A DNA stretch of 12,653 bases from Zygnema cylindricum (GCA_037447655.1 JBBHKE010000926.1:129043-141695), one strand, 5' to 3'; counted from the first letter of the stretch, positions 1 through 6,943 are shown. Numbers and translations: made by a program. The notes: a model not told the origin generated them from the letters alone.

Positions 1-328
1 CCACACATGGCTTTTTTTAAGACTACATGCCGAGCTGAAAATCACCACTTAAACTCCAATCCAAAAGGGAGTTTATAATATAAAACCCAAACTCCCAAAA
101 AAACGCTCGTATTTTATCACTAGGGATTTTCATATTCACCCCACAGGCAAATGTATGATGACAGGCCCTTGTGTGGCAATTTAATACGATATATTGTATC
201 ATATTATATAATATAATATTTTATATATTTATATAGATATCTAAATATATAGATATATAGAGGGCATCTTTAACATTAATTTTCTCCACCCTCAAACCCA
301 AAATATAATATTTGAGGGAAAACCTAAC
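1..328 (-). other. Presumed glutathione reductase intron, AT-rich
   Basis: This stretch follows the GAG|GTTAGG donor that closes the disulfide-motif exon, so it is read as intron on the minus strand. I found no next exon in it. It holds an almost pure A/T block at about 190-258 and a short inverted repeat, GGGAGTTT (67-74) against AAACTCCC (89-96), with a further AAACTCC at 51-57. The remaining exons of the gene must lie beyond position 1. Confidence 0.5.
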
Positions 329-398
329 CTCAAATTCACCACTAAAAGTCGAGCCGTACATCAGAATTTTTTTCGGTACACACCCTCGAAGTACACAC
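329..398 (-). CDS. GR: Glutathione reductase, redox-disulfide exon (partial gene)
   Basis: This internal exon encodes CVLRGCVPKKILMYGSTF followed by SGEFE. The CxxxxC pair is the redox-active disulfide of glutathione reductase, which passes electrons from NADPH via FAD to oxidised glutathione. The nearest family form I know is the plant cytosolic enzyme, where the same block reads CVIRGCVPKKILVYG. The exon is bounded by a good acceptor (CTCTTTTACAG, AG at 400-399) and a donor (GAG|GTTAGG, GT at 328-327). It starts with one base, G, that completes a codon begun upstream (ACG, Thr, would fit the usual GGT before CV), then 23 whole codons. Both cysteines and the following lysines are intact. It belongs with the start exon at 2487-2350. 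The linking exon that should carry the ELPF...GG.GGT segment was not found, so the gene model is incomplete. Confidence 0.85.
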
Positions 399-807
399 CT
401 GTAAAAGAGCAAAAAGACAAAACACGGAAAAACAAAATAAAAAGTGCATTCATTTGTAGATTTGTACAAATAAAGTTTTAGAGGATGGAGAAAAAAAAAA
501 AAAAACGAAATAAAGACAGTAAAGATGTTAAAATTTAAAAGTTATTTATCAAACTGAAAACTGAAACTGACTTAAAATGGACAAAAAGTACCAACTATAC
601 GAGTATCAATAACATCTACTTGAGTAACATTTTTTGACACATTAAAACTACTTCCTACTAAAAAACGGGGGAAGAATACATACAAAACATTTATTGACTC
701 ATACTAAATTTTTAATACGATATACAATATCGGAGTACTTCCTACTTAACAACGGAGGAGGAATACATTTATTTACACCTATTAACTTGTTAATACACGT
801 AAATGGA

Positions 808-955
808 GATCGGACCTGGGATCGCAAATTGGATCCGTCAGATGAGAAAGAGATCGAGGGATCAGTTCAGATCAATGGATCAAGTTATAGTCAGGATAAA
901 GTTAATTCCGTGTCAGATCCCTTCATCAGGATAATGAGATCCAGACCTCCAGATC
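808..955. repeat. GATC-dense block
   Basis: GATC begins at 808, 820, 832, 852, 860, 870, 878, 916, 938 and 952: ten sites in under 150 bp, where less than one is expected. The contexts are mostly AGATC, GGATC or CAGATC. The first three are exactly 12 bp apart, which suggests a decayed short tandem repeat. No function can be assigned. Confidence 0.6.
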
Positions 956-1019
956 AAAATCAAAGTAAAAGGATTAAAATTAAAATTCAAACTTTAAAAG
1001 TTGAAAAGGTTCCGTCATA

Positions 1020-1235
1020 AAAAGTAGAAATTAAAGAGATAAATAAAAATGTTCAAAAGTTATCAGTTAAAAAGTTCGTTAAATATCAAAAAGTCAAAAT
1101 TACAAAAGCTAGGAAGTTAAAAAGGTGAAAATGTAAAAAAATAAAAAAGCTAAAAAGTTTAAAAAGTTGAAAGCTAAAAAGGTTAAATATGTAAAAGAAG
1201 TCAAAAAAAGTAGAAATTTAAAAAGTAAAAATCAT
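1020..1235. repeat. A-rich degenerate short tandem repeat (AAAAAGTT type)
   Basis: Many variants of AAAAAGTT, AAAAAGCT and AAAAGTAGAAATT follow one another with irregular spacing of roughly 8 to 15 bp. There is no coding sense on either strand. It is read as decayed simple-sequence DNA inside the presumed reductase intron. Confidence 0.55.
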
Positions 1236-1381
1236 AACATATAGAGCCACTACTAGTGCAAAAAAAACAGCTTACATACAAAACGAAAATAATCGAAAAT
1301 TGTAACAAAAACCACCCAAAAAAAAAATATGGGTAGAAATGACAACATATCGACCCATTATTAGTGCCAAAAAAAAAGCAT
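1236..1381. repeat. Diverged direct duplication, unit about 108 bp
   Basis: AACATATAGAGCCACTACTA (from 1236) is echoed by AACATATCGACCCATTATTA (from 1344). Each is followed by GTG, C-A-rich sequence and an A run. The similar core is about 36 bp, and looser A-rich similarity follows it. This looks like an old duplication. Confidence 0.5.
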
Positions 1382-1704
1382 CAATATACACAGACAGAAA
1401 AATAAATAAATAAAAAATAATTAAAAATCATGACAAATATCACCAAAAACAAATACAAATATAAGTTGCTATTTGCAACTGCATAGCATAATGTAAAAAT
1501 AATATAACTAACAAATATGTAATTTTTTATTTTTTTGCTGTCAGCTTCCATCAACAGCTGCCTCCAATTTATTTATTTTAAAATATATATAAACGTGATT
1601 CTATAGCTTAACTATAGATTAAGTAGTACATACAGAGTTAGAAAAAACGTTTATTTCAAGTTCTTCCAAAACGTCATTACTGCAAGAGAACTGACAACTG
1701 ATCG

Positions 1705-1863
1705 TCCTCCTCTCCCTCGCCCTCTCCCTCTCTCTTCCTTCCCCCTCCCGTGTTTAGTTTTGACACTCAATTCAATCTTGCATAATTTTTGTACAACGTT
1801 AAGGTTCACATTTGGAAGAAAAGAAGAGAAAAAGAGGGAGAGGGAGAGGGAGAGAGAGAGGAA
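1705..1863. repeat. Opposed CT tract and GA tract (inverted pair)
   Basis: A pyrimidine tract of CCTCTCCCTC type at 1705-1749 faces a purine tract of GAGGGAGAGGG type at 1814-1863, with about 65 bp of ordinary sequence between. The two are complementary in kind, so this strand could fold into a long imperfect stem. Confidence 0.6.
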
Positions 1864-2088
1864 TACTCGGAAGAAAACTGAAATCGAAATCGGTTTGTGT
1901 GAATCTTGAAACTTGAAATTTCCGGTTTTTCGGAATTGTTTCCTGGAAGTTTTTGATAAGTTTCTAGGAAGTTTTAAAAAAAAAGAAAAAAATCGCCCGG
2001 GGAGAATGAAGGGAACTGGTCTTCTTGGAAATCAGTGGCTGTGACATTTGTAGACGTTTTATTGCGGTTTTTAGTGCCAGTTCGATCA

Positions 2089-2345
2089 GGGAGGGGGAGG
2101 GGGCAGGGGAGGGGGAGGCAGAGGGAGGAAGGGAGAAGGAGAGGAAGAGGGAGGGGCAGAGGGAGGGAGGAAGAGGGAGAGGGAGAGGGAGATGAGAGGG
2201 AGAGGGAGAGGGAGAGGAAAGGAAGAGGGAGAGAAAGGGAGAGGGAGAGAGAGAGAGGAAGCGGGAGAGAGAGAGGGAGGGAAAGAGAGAGAGAGGGAGA
2301 GGGAGAAAGAATGGGTGAGGGAGAGGGAGAGGGAGAGAGAAAAAA
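2089..2345. repeat. Long GA-rich (plus) / CT-rich (minus) simple repeat
   Basis: This stretch of about 257 bp is almost pure purine on the plus strand. It begins G-rich (GGGAGGGGGAGG) and grades into GAGAGGGAGAGG and GAGAGAGAG. On the coding strand of the reductase gene it is pyrimidine-rich and begins only about five bases past the first donor (GTAATTTTTTCTCTCTCCC), so it forms the 5' part of the intron. Long open frames on both strands here (R/E/G-rich one way, S/L/P-rich the other) are artefacts of the repeat. Confidence 0.85.
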
Positions 2346-2349
2346 TTAC

Positions 2350-2487
2350 CTTAGCTCCCATCTGAGCGGATATACGAGCTGCTCTCACTCCTCCACTCCC
2401 AATACCAATAGTGAAAAGATCATAATCATAGTTTCCATTCTCTACCAAAATAGGACCATCGCTCGTACCGCTTCCTGCAGTAGCCAT
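2350..2487 (-). CDS. GR: Glutathione reductase, first coding exon
   Basis: This exon encodes 46 residues: a short 19-residue leader and then [19 protein letters not shown], the N-terminal FAD-binding beta-alpha-beta Rossmann fold. It closes with ISAQMGAK. The plant cytosolic enzyme has [20 protein letters not shown] at the same place and the same GAKV turn. The start is taken as the ATG at 2487-2485 because its context, AACAATGGCT, is a strong eukaryotic initiation site and no transit peptide precedes the fold, which points to the cytosolic form. The upstream GTG at 2520 is in frame but would not normally serve a nuclear gene. The exon ends at AAG|GTAATT, phase 0. One oddity is the second residue of the glycine motif, GIGSGG in place of the usual GAGSGG. 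The enzyme would use NADPH to reduce glutathione disulfide. Confidence 0.88.
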
Positions 2488-3078
2488 TGTTAGAGAGACC
2501 TCTGTTTTTGTGCTAATCACACCAAACTTATTTTATTTCTTTATTTCTAAAAATGTAAAAGAAGACTTCAGTTCCTACAAGGAAGGAGACTCAAGTTTCG
2601 AAAAAAAAAAAAAAGACGATCTTATTGAATTTTTCTCTTCTTTGTTTTGTTTTTGATTTTATCTTTGCAAGTCTTAGTTATATCTTTATAAAAGACAAGG
2701 AAAAAGACAAAATAAAAAAAGACAAGGAAATGATTGCTGCAATGACACAATAGAGACGATTTTGTGGCTCTAATCCTGTTTTAAAACTACAGTATATTCA
2801 AAATAGTGAAACTTATTCAAAATAAGTGAAGCTTGGTGCTTTGCAAAGCATCTGCAGCTGCAGCTTTAACCCTAATCCAGTGCCTAGTGACTATTTGTAC
2901 TTTTTCAATAGTAACTTTTTGTAATATTAGTACTTGTTTTGTTATATTTGTACCTTTTGTACTTTTTAGGTTTGAGGAAAGTTCCCCATCGGAGTTTCAG
3001 CAAACGTACAGTACACGGGAGATACACGGAAACACACGGTGCACTGTACGGCAATTAATATGGTACAGTACGGTACTT
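2488..3078. other. 5' flank of the glutathione reductase gene
   Basis: This is the upstream and 5' untranslated side of the reductase gene on the minus strand. I see no convincing TATA box. It holds small structures: AAAAGACAAGGAAA repeated at about 2690-2730; a direct repeat of TATTCAAAATAGTGAAACT type (2795-2813 and 2814-2833); and two near-adjacent perfect palindromes, TGCTTTGCAAAGCA (2837-2850) and CTGCAGCTGCAG (2852-2863). From about 3005 the GTAC-rich sequence typical of the transposon island begins. Confidence 0.4.
2837..2863. repeat. Two near-adjacent perfect palindromes
   Basis: TGCTTTGCAAAGCA (14 bp, 2837-2850) and CTGCAGCTGCAG (12 bp, 2852-2863) are each perfectly self-complementary and separated by one base. 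They lie about 350 bp upstream of the reductase start codon, so they could be protein-binding sites. They could also be chance or transposon remains. Confidence 0.55.
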
Positions 3079-3100
3079 TACAGTACAGTACTGTACTGTA
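3079..3100. repeat. 22-bp perfect palindrome of TACAGT/ACTGTA units
   Basis: The left half TACAGTACAGT is followed directly by its exact complement ACTGTACTGTA. Shorter versions recur at 4093-4104 (TACAGTACTGTA) and 5544-5559 (AGTACAGTACTGTACT). All sit next to the transposon copies, so they are probably fused or residual element ends. Confidence 0.75.
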
Positions 3101-3249
3101 GTATCTAATCCGTAGGTTTATTGTGCGAACACAGGTCAAAACCCGTATAGTACGCATATACGTTTTCACTTGTTTTCGCACAGTAAACCTATTATTTAAC
3201 TCTGTCAAACTTTTCCCGTCTCGAAGATTCCAAAGTCACAAACATGGTA

Positions 3250-3472
3250 CACCGTGTATCGCTATTAGTGTTAACATTTTTTTCGCCACTTAATATATTT
3301 TTTCTCCGTGCACACTTGTCCGATTATTACATGGAGACCGCCAATCGGAAGGTGAGAATCTTAGATTTCAATTGCAACCGTCAGATCTATCATACAACAA
3401 GTATGTACGGAGAAGAGATGTTTTAAGCGACCAAAAAAACATAACACTAAAAAGTAAAAACGATTCACGGTG
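3250..3472 (+). mobile_element. MITE-like element, family A copy 1
   Basis: This 223-bp element begins CACCGTGTATCGCTATTAGT and ends in a sequence reading ACGATTCACGGTG, flanked by TA on both sides (3248-3249 and 3473-3474). The terminal inverted repeats are imperfect but extend about 50 bp, including the shared TTCGCCACTTAA block and its complement. It carries no transposase. Its interior (GACCGCCAATCGGAAGGTGA) matches copies 2 and 3 in reverse complement, so this copy is inserted the other way round. TA flanks and a CA...TG end suggest mobilisation by a Tc1/mariner-type transposase encoded elsewhere; that is inference. The 60-codon open frame inside it is probably not a gene. Confidence 0.8.
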
Positions 3473-4109
3473 TACTGTACTTTTTTTATGTGCACGCATG
3501 TCGTCGGATATCGACATTGGTCACTTTTGAATCGTAAGTTTAAAATTTGAAAAAGTATGGAAGCACACTATTAAGTACTACCGTATAATACGCGTGCTAT
3601 AGAAGGCAGAATAATAAGAATATGTTCGTGAGTTCACCGCGTATAAATGTTACTGTATCTTTCCGCACTTTATAGAGATGCTTTTAAAGGTGGTCTTAAA
3701 AGGTGGAAAAAATATTGTATTAAAAATACAGTTCAGTGCAGTACTGTAGCACTAACAGCGACATGCAGTGTACTTGGTCTGTCCTTTTGCAACAAGAGCA
3801 CTCAGCTAGGAAATTGCCAGCGTCCTCCGTACAGGGAGTGACCCCTTGTTAAGGTGCCGAGAAATTTCAAGCAGCGTGTACAACATCGGCTGTACCACGT
3901 GGAAGCTCATGTGGAAACTTCGTTTCCGCACGTGCATCGAGTATTTCCGTACGGATATATTTTATTGCAAAGAGATTGAAATCTGTTTCGCGGTGGGACG
4001 TAATTACGTAAACGTTATGCATTATTTTGTTACGCTTTCTTAAAATCTACATAAACGACAAAAAAAGAGATTCCAATTTGTTCGCAATCGACTACAGTAC
4101 TGTACAGTA
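3473..4109. other. Transposon-island DNA between family A copy 1 and family B copy 1
   Basis: No gene is seen here. The stretch holds a probable decayed family A relative (3635-3770), two CACGTG-centred palindromes, CCACGTGG (3895-3902) and GCACGTGC (3928-3935), on either side of a GGAAAC/GTTTCC hairpin, and a TACAGTACTGTA palindrome (4093-4104) just before the first family B copy. Small open frames at 3647-3841 and 3846-4043 show no recognisable features. Confidence 0.45.
3635..3770. mobile_element. Probable decayed family A relative
   Basis: CACCGCGTAT at 3635 matches the family A left end. GCACTAACAGCGACATGCAG, ending in TG at 3770 and followed by TA, matches the right end (ACACTAATAGCGATACGCGG type) with several changes. 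The left side lacks the TA. The interior is not clearly alignable, and the pairing of these two ends is inferred. Confidence 0.4.
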
Positions 4110-4649
4110 CACCGCCAATCGTTATTAGCGTGTAAGTTTTTTTAGCGTATAAAAATAATTACCGTGGTGTACGCTATTTAAGAATTTGAAAATTTTGGAA
4201 AAAATCATACATTCTAATTGTTTGGTTATGGTAATTTGGATCTTTGAAAAAAAAAATGTCGGTCGCAAACATGCTTACACTAATATAGGTCTTCGTACAA
4301 AGTCTGACAAATCGTACACAAATCATACATTCACACTGTCGAAACGCGGCTGTCGGACGAATATGTGCGAGCGGGATTTTTTACGACCTGGTTTTTTTTC
4401 CTTTTTAGAACGCACATTCTCATGCGTCTGCGGCTACTAAAACTAATTTATTGTACTTTTTAACTTAAAAAGGTACATTTATGTACGGTCTGACATTGAC
4501 CGTACACCACTCTATTTAAGAGACAACGTACTGAAAATAACCCTAAATAGAATAAAGAAAAAAATAGAATGAATTACACTAATGGAGAATAAAACAAAAA
4601 AAAAGCGGGACGGAATTAGCGTACACAACGCTAATAACGATTGGCGGTG
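4110..4649 (+). mobile_element. MITE-like element, family B copy 1
   Basis: This 540-bp element has terminal inverted repeats of at least 21 bp, CACCGCCAATCGTTATTAGC plus G, with an exact complement at the right end. It is flanked by TA (4108-4109 and 4650-4651). No transposase is encoded. The interior contains an open frame at 4186-4440 (84 codons) also kept open in copy 2, and a small hairpin, GTACGGTC...GACCGTAC, near 4481-4503. It stands in direct tandem with copy 2, separated only by TA-CTC-TA. Its ends share the pattern CACCG..(A)TCG.TATTAG.GT with family A, so the two families probably use the same transposase. Confidence 0.85.
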
Positions 4650-4656
4650 TACTCTA

Positions 4657-5190
4657 CACCGCCAATCGTTATTAGCGTGGGAGTTTGATTAGCGTATAAT
4701 AATAATTACAGTGGTGTACGCTATTTAAGAATTTAAAAATTTTGGAAAAAATCATACATTCTAATTGTTTGATTATGGTAATTTGGATCTTTGAAAAAAA
4801 AAATGTCGGTTGCAAACATGCTTACACTAATATAGGTCTTCGTACAAAATCTGACAAATCGTACACAAATCGTACATTCACACGGTCGAAACGCGGCTGT
4901 CGACGAATATGTGGGAACGGGATTTTTTACGATCTGGTTTTTTTTCCTATTTTAGAACGCACATTCTCATGCGTCTGCGGTTACTAAAACTAATTTATTG
5001 TAAAAAGGTACATTTATGTACGGTCTGACACTGACCGTACACAACTCTATTTAAGAGAAAACGCACTGAAAATAACCCTAAATAGAATAAAGAAAAAAAT
5101 AGAATGAACTACACTAATGGAGAATAAAAAAAAAAAAAAGCGGGATGGAATTAGTGTACACAACGCTAATATTAATAACGATTGGCGGTG
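4657..5190 (+). mobile_element. MITE-like element, family B copy 2
   Basis: This 534-bp element is in the same orientation as copy 1 and closely similar along its whole length. Differences include loss of about 12 bp after TTATTGTA, a six-base ATTAAT-like insertion in the right inverted repeat, and scattered substitutions. Ends are CACCGCCAATCG and CGATTGGCGGTG, flanked by TA (4655-4656 and 5191-5192). The open frame corresponding to that of copy 1 (4742-4987) stays open despite a one-base loss near 4897 and a one-base gain near 4953. No transposase is present. Confidence 0.85.
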
Positions 5191-5567
5191 TACCGTACAC
5201 CTCAGAAATCATGAAGTACATTACGGTCCATTACCGTACTGTAATTTGCGTATACTGTACGACCTCAGAACGTACTATAGTCATTTTAGTGTACTTTTAC
5301 ATCATAGTTATCACATGCGAGTTTTATAAAAGTGTGTACGATAAAATTCGTACAATACGGAATATAGATTAGTAGATTACACACCTTAATGTTGATGTCA
5401 GCATTATGTCAACTACAGTACGCTCCATGAAATTGACGTCATCATAGAGATTTCCCGGCGCCCAACTGGCCAACCGTCGATCCTGACGTCAGTAGAAGAA
5501 ACGTACGATAACTACAGTACTGAACTTTAAAGTACTGTATTTTAGTACAGTACTGTACTGTAAAGTA
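5191..5567. other. Spacer of the transposon island, palindrome-rich
   Basis: No gene is seen. TA-CCG-TACACC just after family B copy 2 looks like the start of a further decayed element. TACGGTCCATTACCGTA (5222-5238) is a small hairpin. Two perfect CRE-type palindromes, TGACGTCA, lie at 5434-5441 and 5484-5491. At 5513-5539 TACAGTACT faces AGTACTGTA across nine bases, and at 5544-5559 there is a 16-bp GTAC palindrome leading into family A copy 2. Confidence 0.45.
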
Positions 5568-5782
5568 CACCGTGTTTCCCTATGTGTTAATATTTTTTTT
5601 GCCACTTAAAACATATTTTCTCCGTACACGTTTGTCCGATTACGTATCTGACGGTTGCGATTGAAAGCCAAGATTATCACCTTTCGATTGGCGGTCTCAT
5701 TGTGAAAATCGGACAGGTGTGTACGGATAAAAGATGTTTTAAGTGGCGAAAAACGTATTAGCACTAATAAAGATACATGGTG
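5568..5782 (-). mobile_element. MITE-like element, family A copy 2
   Basis: This 215-bp element is flanked by TA (5566-5567 and 5783-5784). It begins CACCGTGTTTCCCTATGTGT and ends in ATACATGGTG. Inverted repeats are imperfect over about 48 bp and share GCCACTTAAAACAT with its complement ATGTTTTAAGTGGC. The interior reads in reverse complement to copy 1 and parallel to copy 3. There is no transposase. It is followed by copy 3 after only TA-CTG-TA. Confidence 0.82.
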
Positions 5783-5789
5783 TACTGTA

Positions 5790-6006
5790 CACCGCGTATC
5801 GCTATTAGTGTTGATGTATTTTTGCCACATCTTTTCTTCGTACACAATTGTCGGATTATGGATCTGACGATTGGGATTGAAACTTTGAAAGCCACGATTC
5901 TCACCTTCGAATTGGCGGTCTCCATGTGAAAACAGGACAAGTGTGTACGGGAAAAAGATGTTTTAACTTGCGAAAAAGTTATTAACGCTAATGGCGATAC
6001 GCGGTG
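5790..6006 (-). mobile_element. MITE-like element, family A copy 3
   Basis: This 217-bp element begins CACCGCGTATCGCTATTAGT and ends in GGCGATACGCGGTG, flanked by TA (5788-5789 and 6007-6008). Its ends are the best matched of the three copies. It carries an eight-base insertion (AACTTTGAAAGC against AAAGC in copy 2) that breaks the frame open in the other two copies. It is a direct tandem neighbour of copy 2. Confidence 0.85.
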
Positions 6007-6619
6007 TAGCATCGAAAACTGAAATTTCAAGAGTAAAATTGGCTACAAAAATCTCTTTCGGCACATCAAACAAGATCCATTCGTTTTCAAAGAATGAACG
6101 GCTCCGATGTGCTATAACATTAACTTATTAAACCGCCTTATAAGCGAAGTCCGAGGTCAAACAGACAAAAAAGAAAATGGCACTTAATAGGGTTTTGAAT
6201 TTTGAATTTGTTGGAGCGCAGTCCAGCCCGTATTTGAACTTCTGCAAAAGTAAAATACGTATTATAAGCGCACCCTATTTTACTTCACCTTAAGCCCTTA
6301 AAAACATAAACCACACCAAAACGGAATCCAATAGAGTTGACCACGGAGAATCTATTTTGACCTATTAGGTTCATGTTTGCACGGATAATGCTTGAGCGAA
6401 AAAAAAAAAAACGGTGGTGAAATGATAATCATAAAAAAAAATATAAAAATGGTCATAGTCGCAACAAATTCACTCCATTTCATTTGTTTTTTATTCAATA
6501 AGACTTAATGTAACGGTCTCCAATTTTAGAAGGCGAGCATTAGAAATCGAAACGATGAAGTGGTTCTCACATATTTTGAATTTGTGAATTTGACAACCTC
6601 TCAATTTGATATTTAGAAA
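6007..6619. other. Non-coding DNA right of the transposon island
   Basis: No gene, RNA or element end is recognised. The one structure seen is a nested hairpin at 6061-6112: GCACATC (6061-6067) pairs with GATGTGC (6106-6112), and inside it CATTC (6078-6082) pairs with GAATG (6092-6096). The rest is AT-rich unique-looking sequence. Confidence 0.4.
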
Positions 6620-6815
6620 TAGAAGTACGAGGTGGTGACAATCCCTAGTGGTATTGTATGCAAGGCACACAATAATGTGTGGATATTTTCAATAATACCG
6701 TGGGGAACTCTTTTATCAATGATAGGCTCACCACCTCTTAATGGGACAAAAATACTCGTACTAGCAAAATCTACTCTTCGAGGTTGGAAAACAAACCTCC
6801 ATGTTGACCATGGCC
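6620..6815. other. Ambiguous open segment, possible exon, unrecognised
   Basis: This stretch of about 190 bp is more complex and less AT-rich than its surroundings and is open on both strands. On the plus strand it could begin after an AG at 6621-6622 and read KYEVVTIPSGIVCKAHNNVW and onward into the D/N-rich triplet array. On the minus strand it reads RVDFASTSIFVPLRGGEPII and onward to a stop just past 6620. I recognise neither product. It could be an exon, a transposon remnant or chance. Confidence 0.3.
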
Positions 6816-6943
6816 ATGATAATGACTTTGATAACGATAATGATAACGAGGATGACAATAATGACGACAATGACGATGACGATGATAATGATGATGACGA
6901 AGACGATGAGGATGACGATGATGATAACGACTAAGATGATGAT
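6816..6943. repeat. GAT/GAC/AAT triplet repeat array
   Basis: This is a near-perfect three-base periodic tract of GAT, GAC, GAA and AAC/AAT on the plus strand, about 128 bp. In one plus frame it would read as Asp/Asn/Glu and in the minus frames as Val/Ile or Ser/Leu, so the open frames across it are products of the repeat. Whether it was ever coding (an acidic tail) depends on the segment just to its left. Confidence 0.8.

Larger units (their letters stand above)
399..2349 (-). other. Intervening DNA between two glutathione reductase exons
   Basis: This stretch lies between the start exon and the disulfide exon. At least one further short exon, about 20 residues ending in GG.GGT, is expected here, starting in phase 0 and ending two bases into a codon. 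I looked for the GGNAC|GT that would end it and found none. The DNA is AT-rich and holds a GATC-dense block (808-955), A-rich short repeats (1020-1235), a diverged duplication (1236-1381), an opposed CT and GA tract pair (1705-1863) and a long GA tract (2089-2345). The open frame at 694-1020 on the plus strand resembles no protein I know. Confidence 0.55.

Noticed and set aside
190-258. A/T-only stretch as a replication origin or matrix attachment site
   Set aside because: Composition alone is not evidence in a genome this AT-rich.
694-1020. 108-codon open frame on the plus strand
   Set aside because: No family resemblance, no initiation context, and it overlaps the GATC-dense repeat. It lies opposite the reductase intron.
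2046-2088. Minus-strand LIELALKT as the missing reductase segment (compare the family's ELPF)
   Set aside because: The IEL match is short, no AG acceptor precedes it within the pyrimidine tract, and the expected GG.GGT is absent. A GT that would give the right phase exists at AAAAC|GTCTAC, but the product does not resemble the family.
2035-2520. Long open frames on both strands, Arg/Glu/Gly-rich or Ser/Leu/Pro-rich
   Set aside because: They arise because a GA/CT repeat has no stop codons. Only the first 46 codons from the ATG at 2487 on the minus strand are real, and they end at a donor site.
3244-3426. 60-codon open frame in family A, partly shared by all three copies, as a transposon gene
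   Set aside because: It is far too short for a transposase, is broken by an 8-bp insertion in copy 3, and the similarity is explained by DNA homology of the copies.
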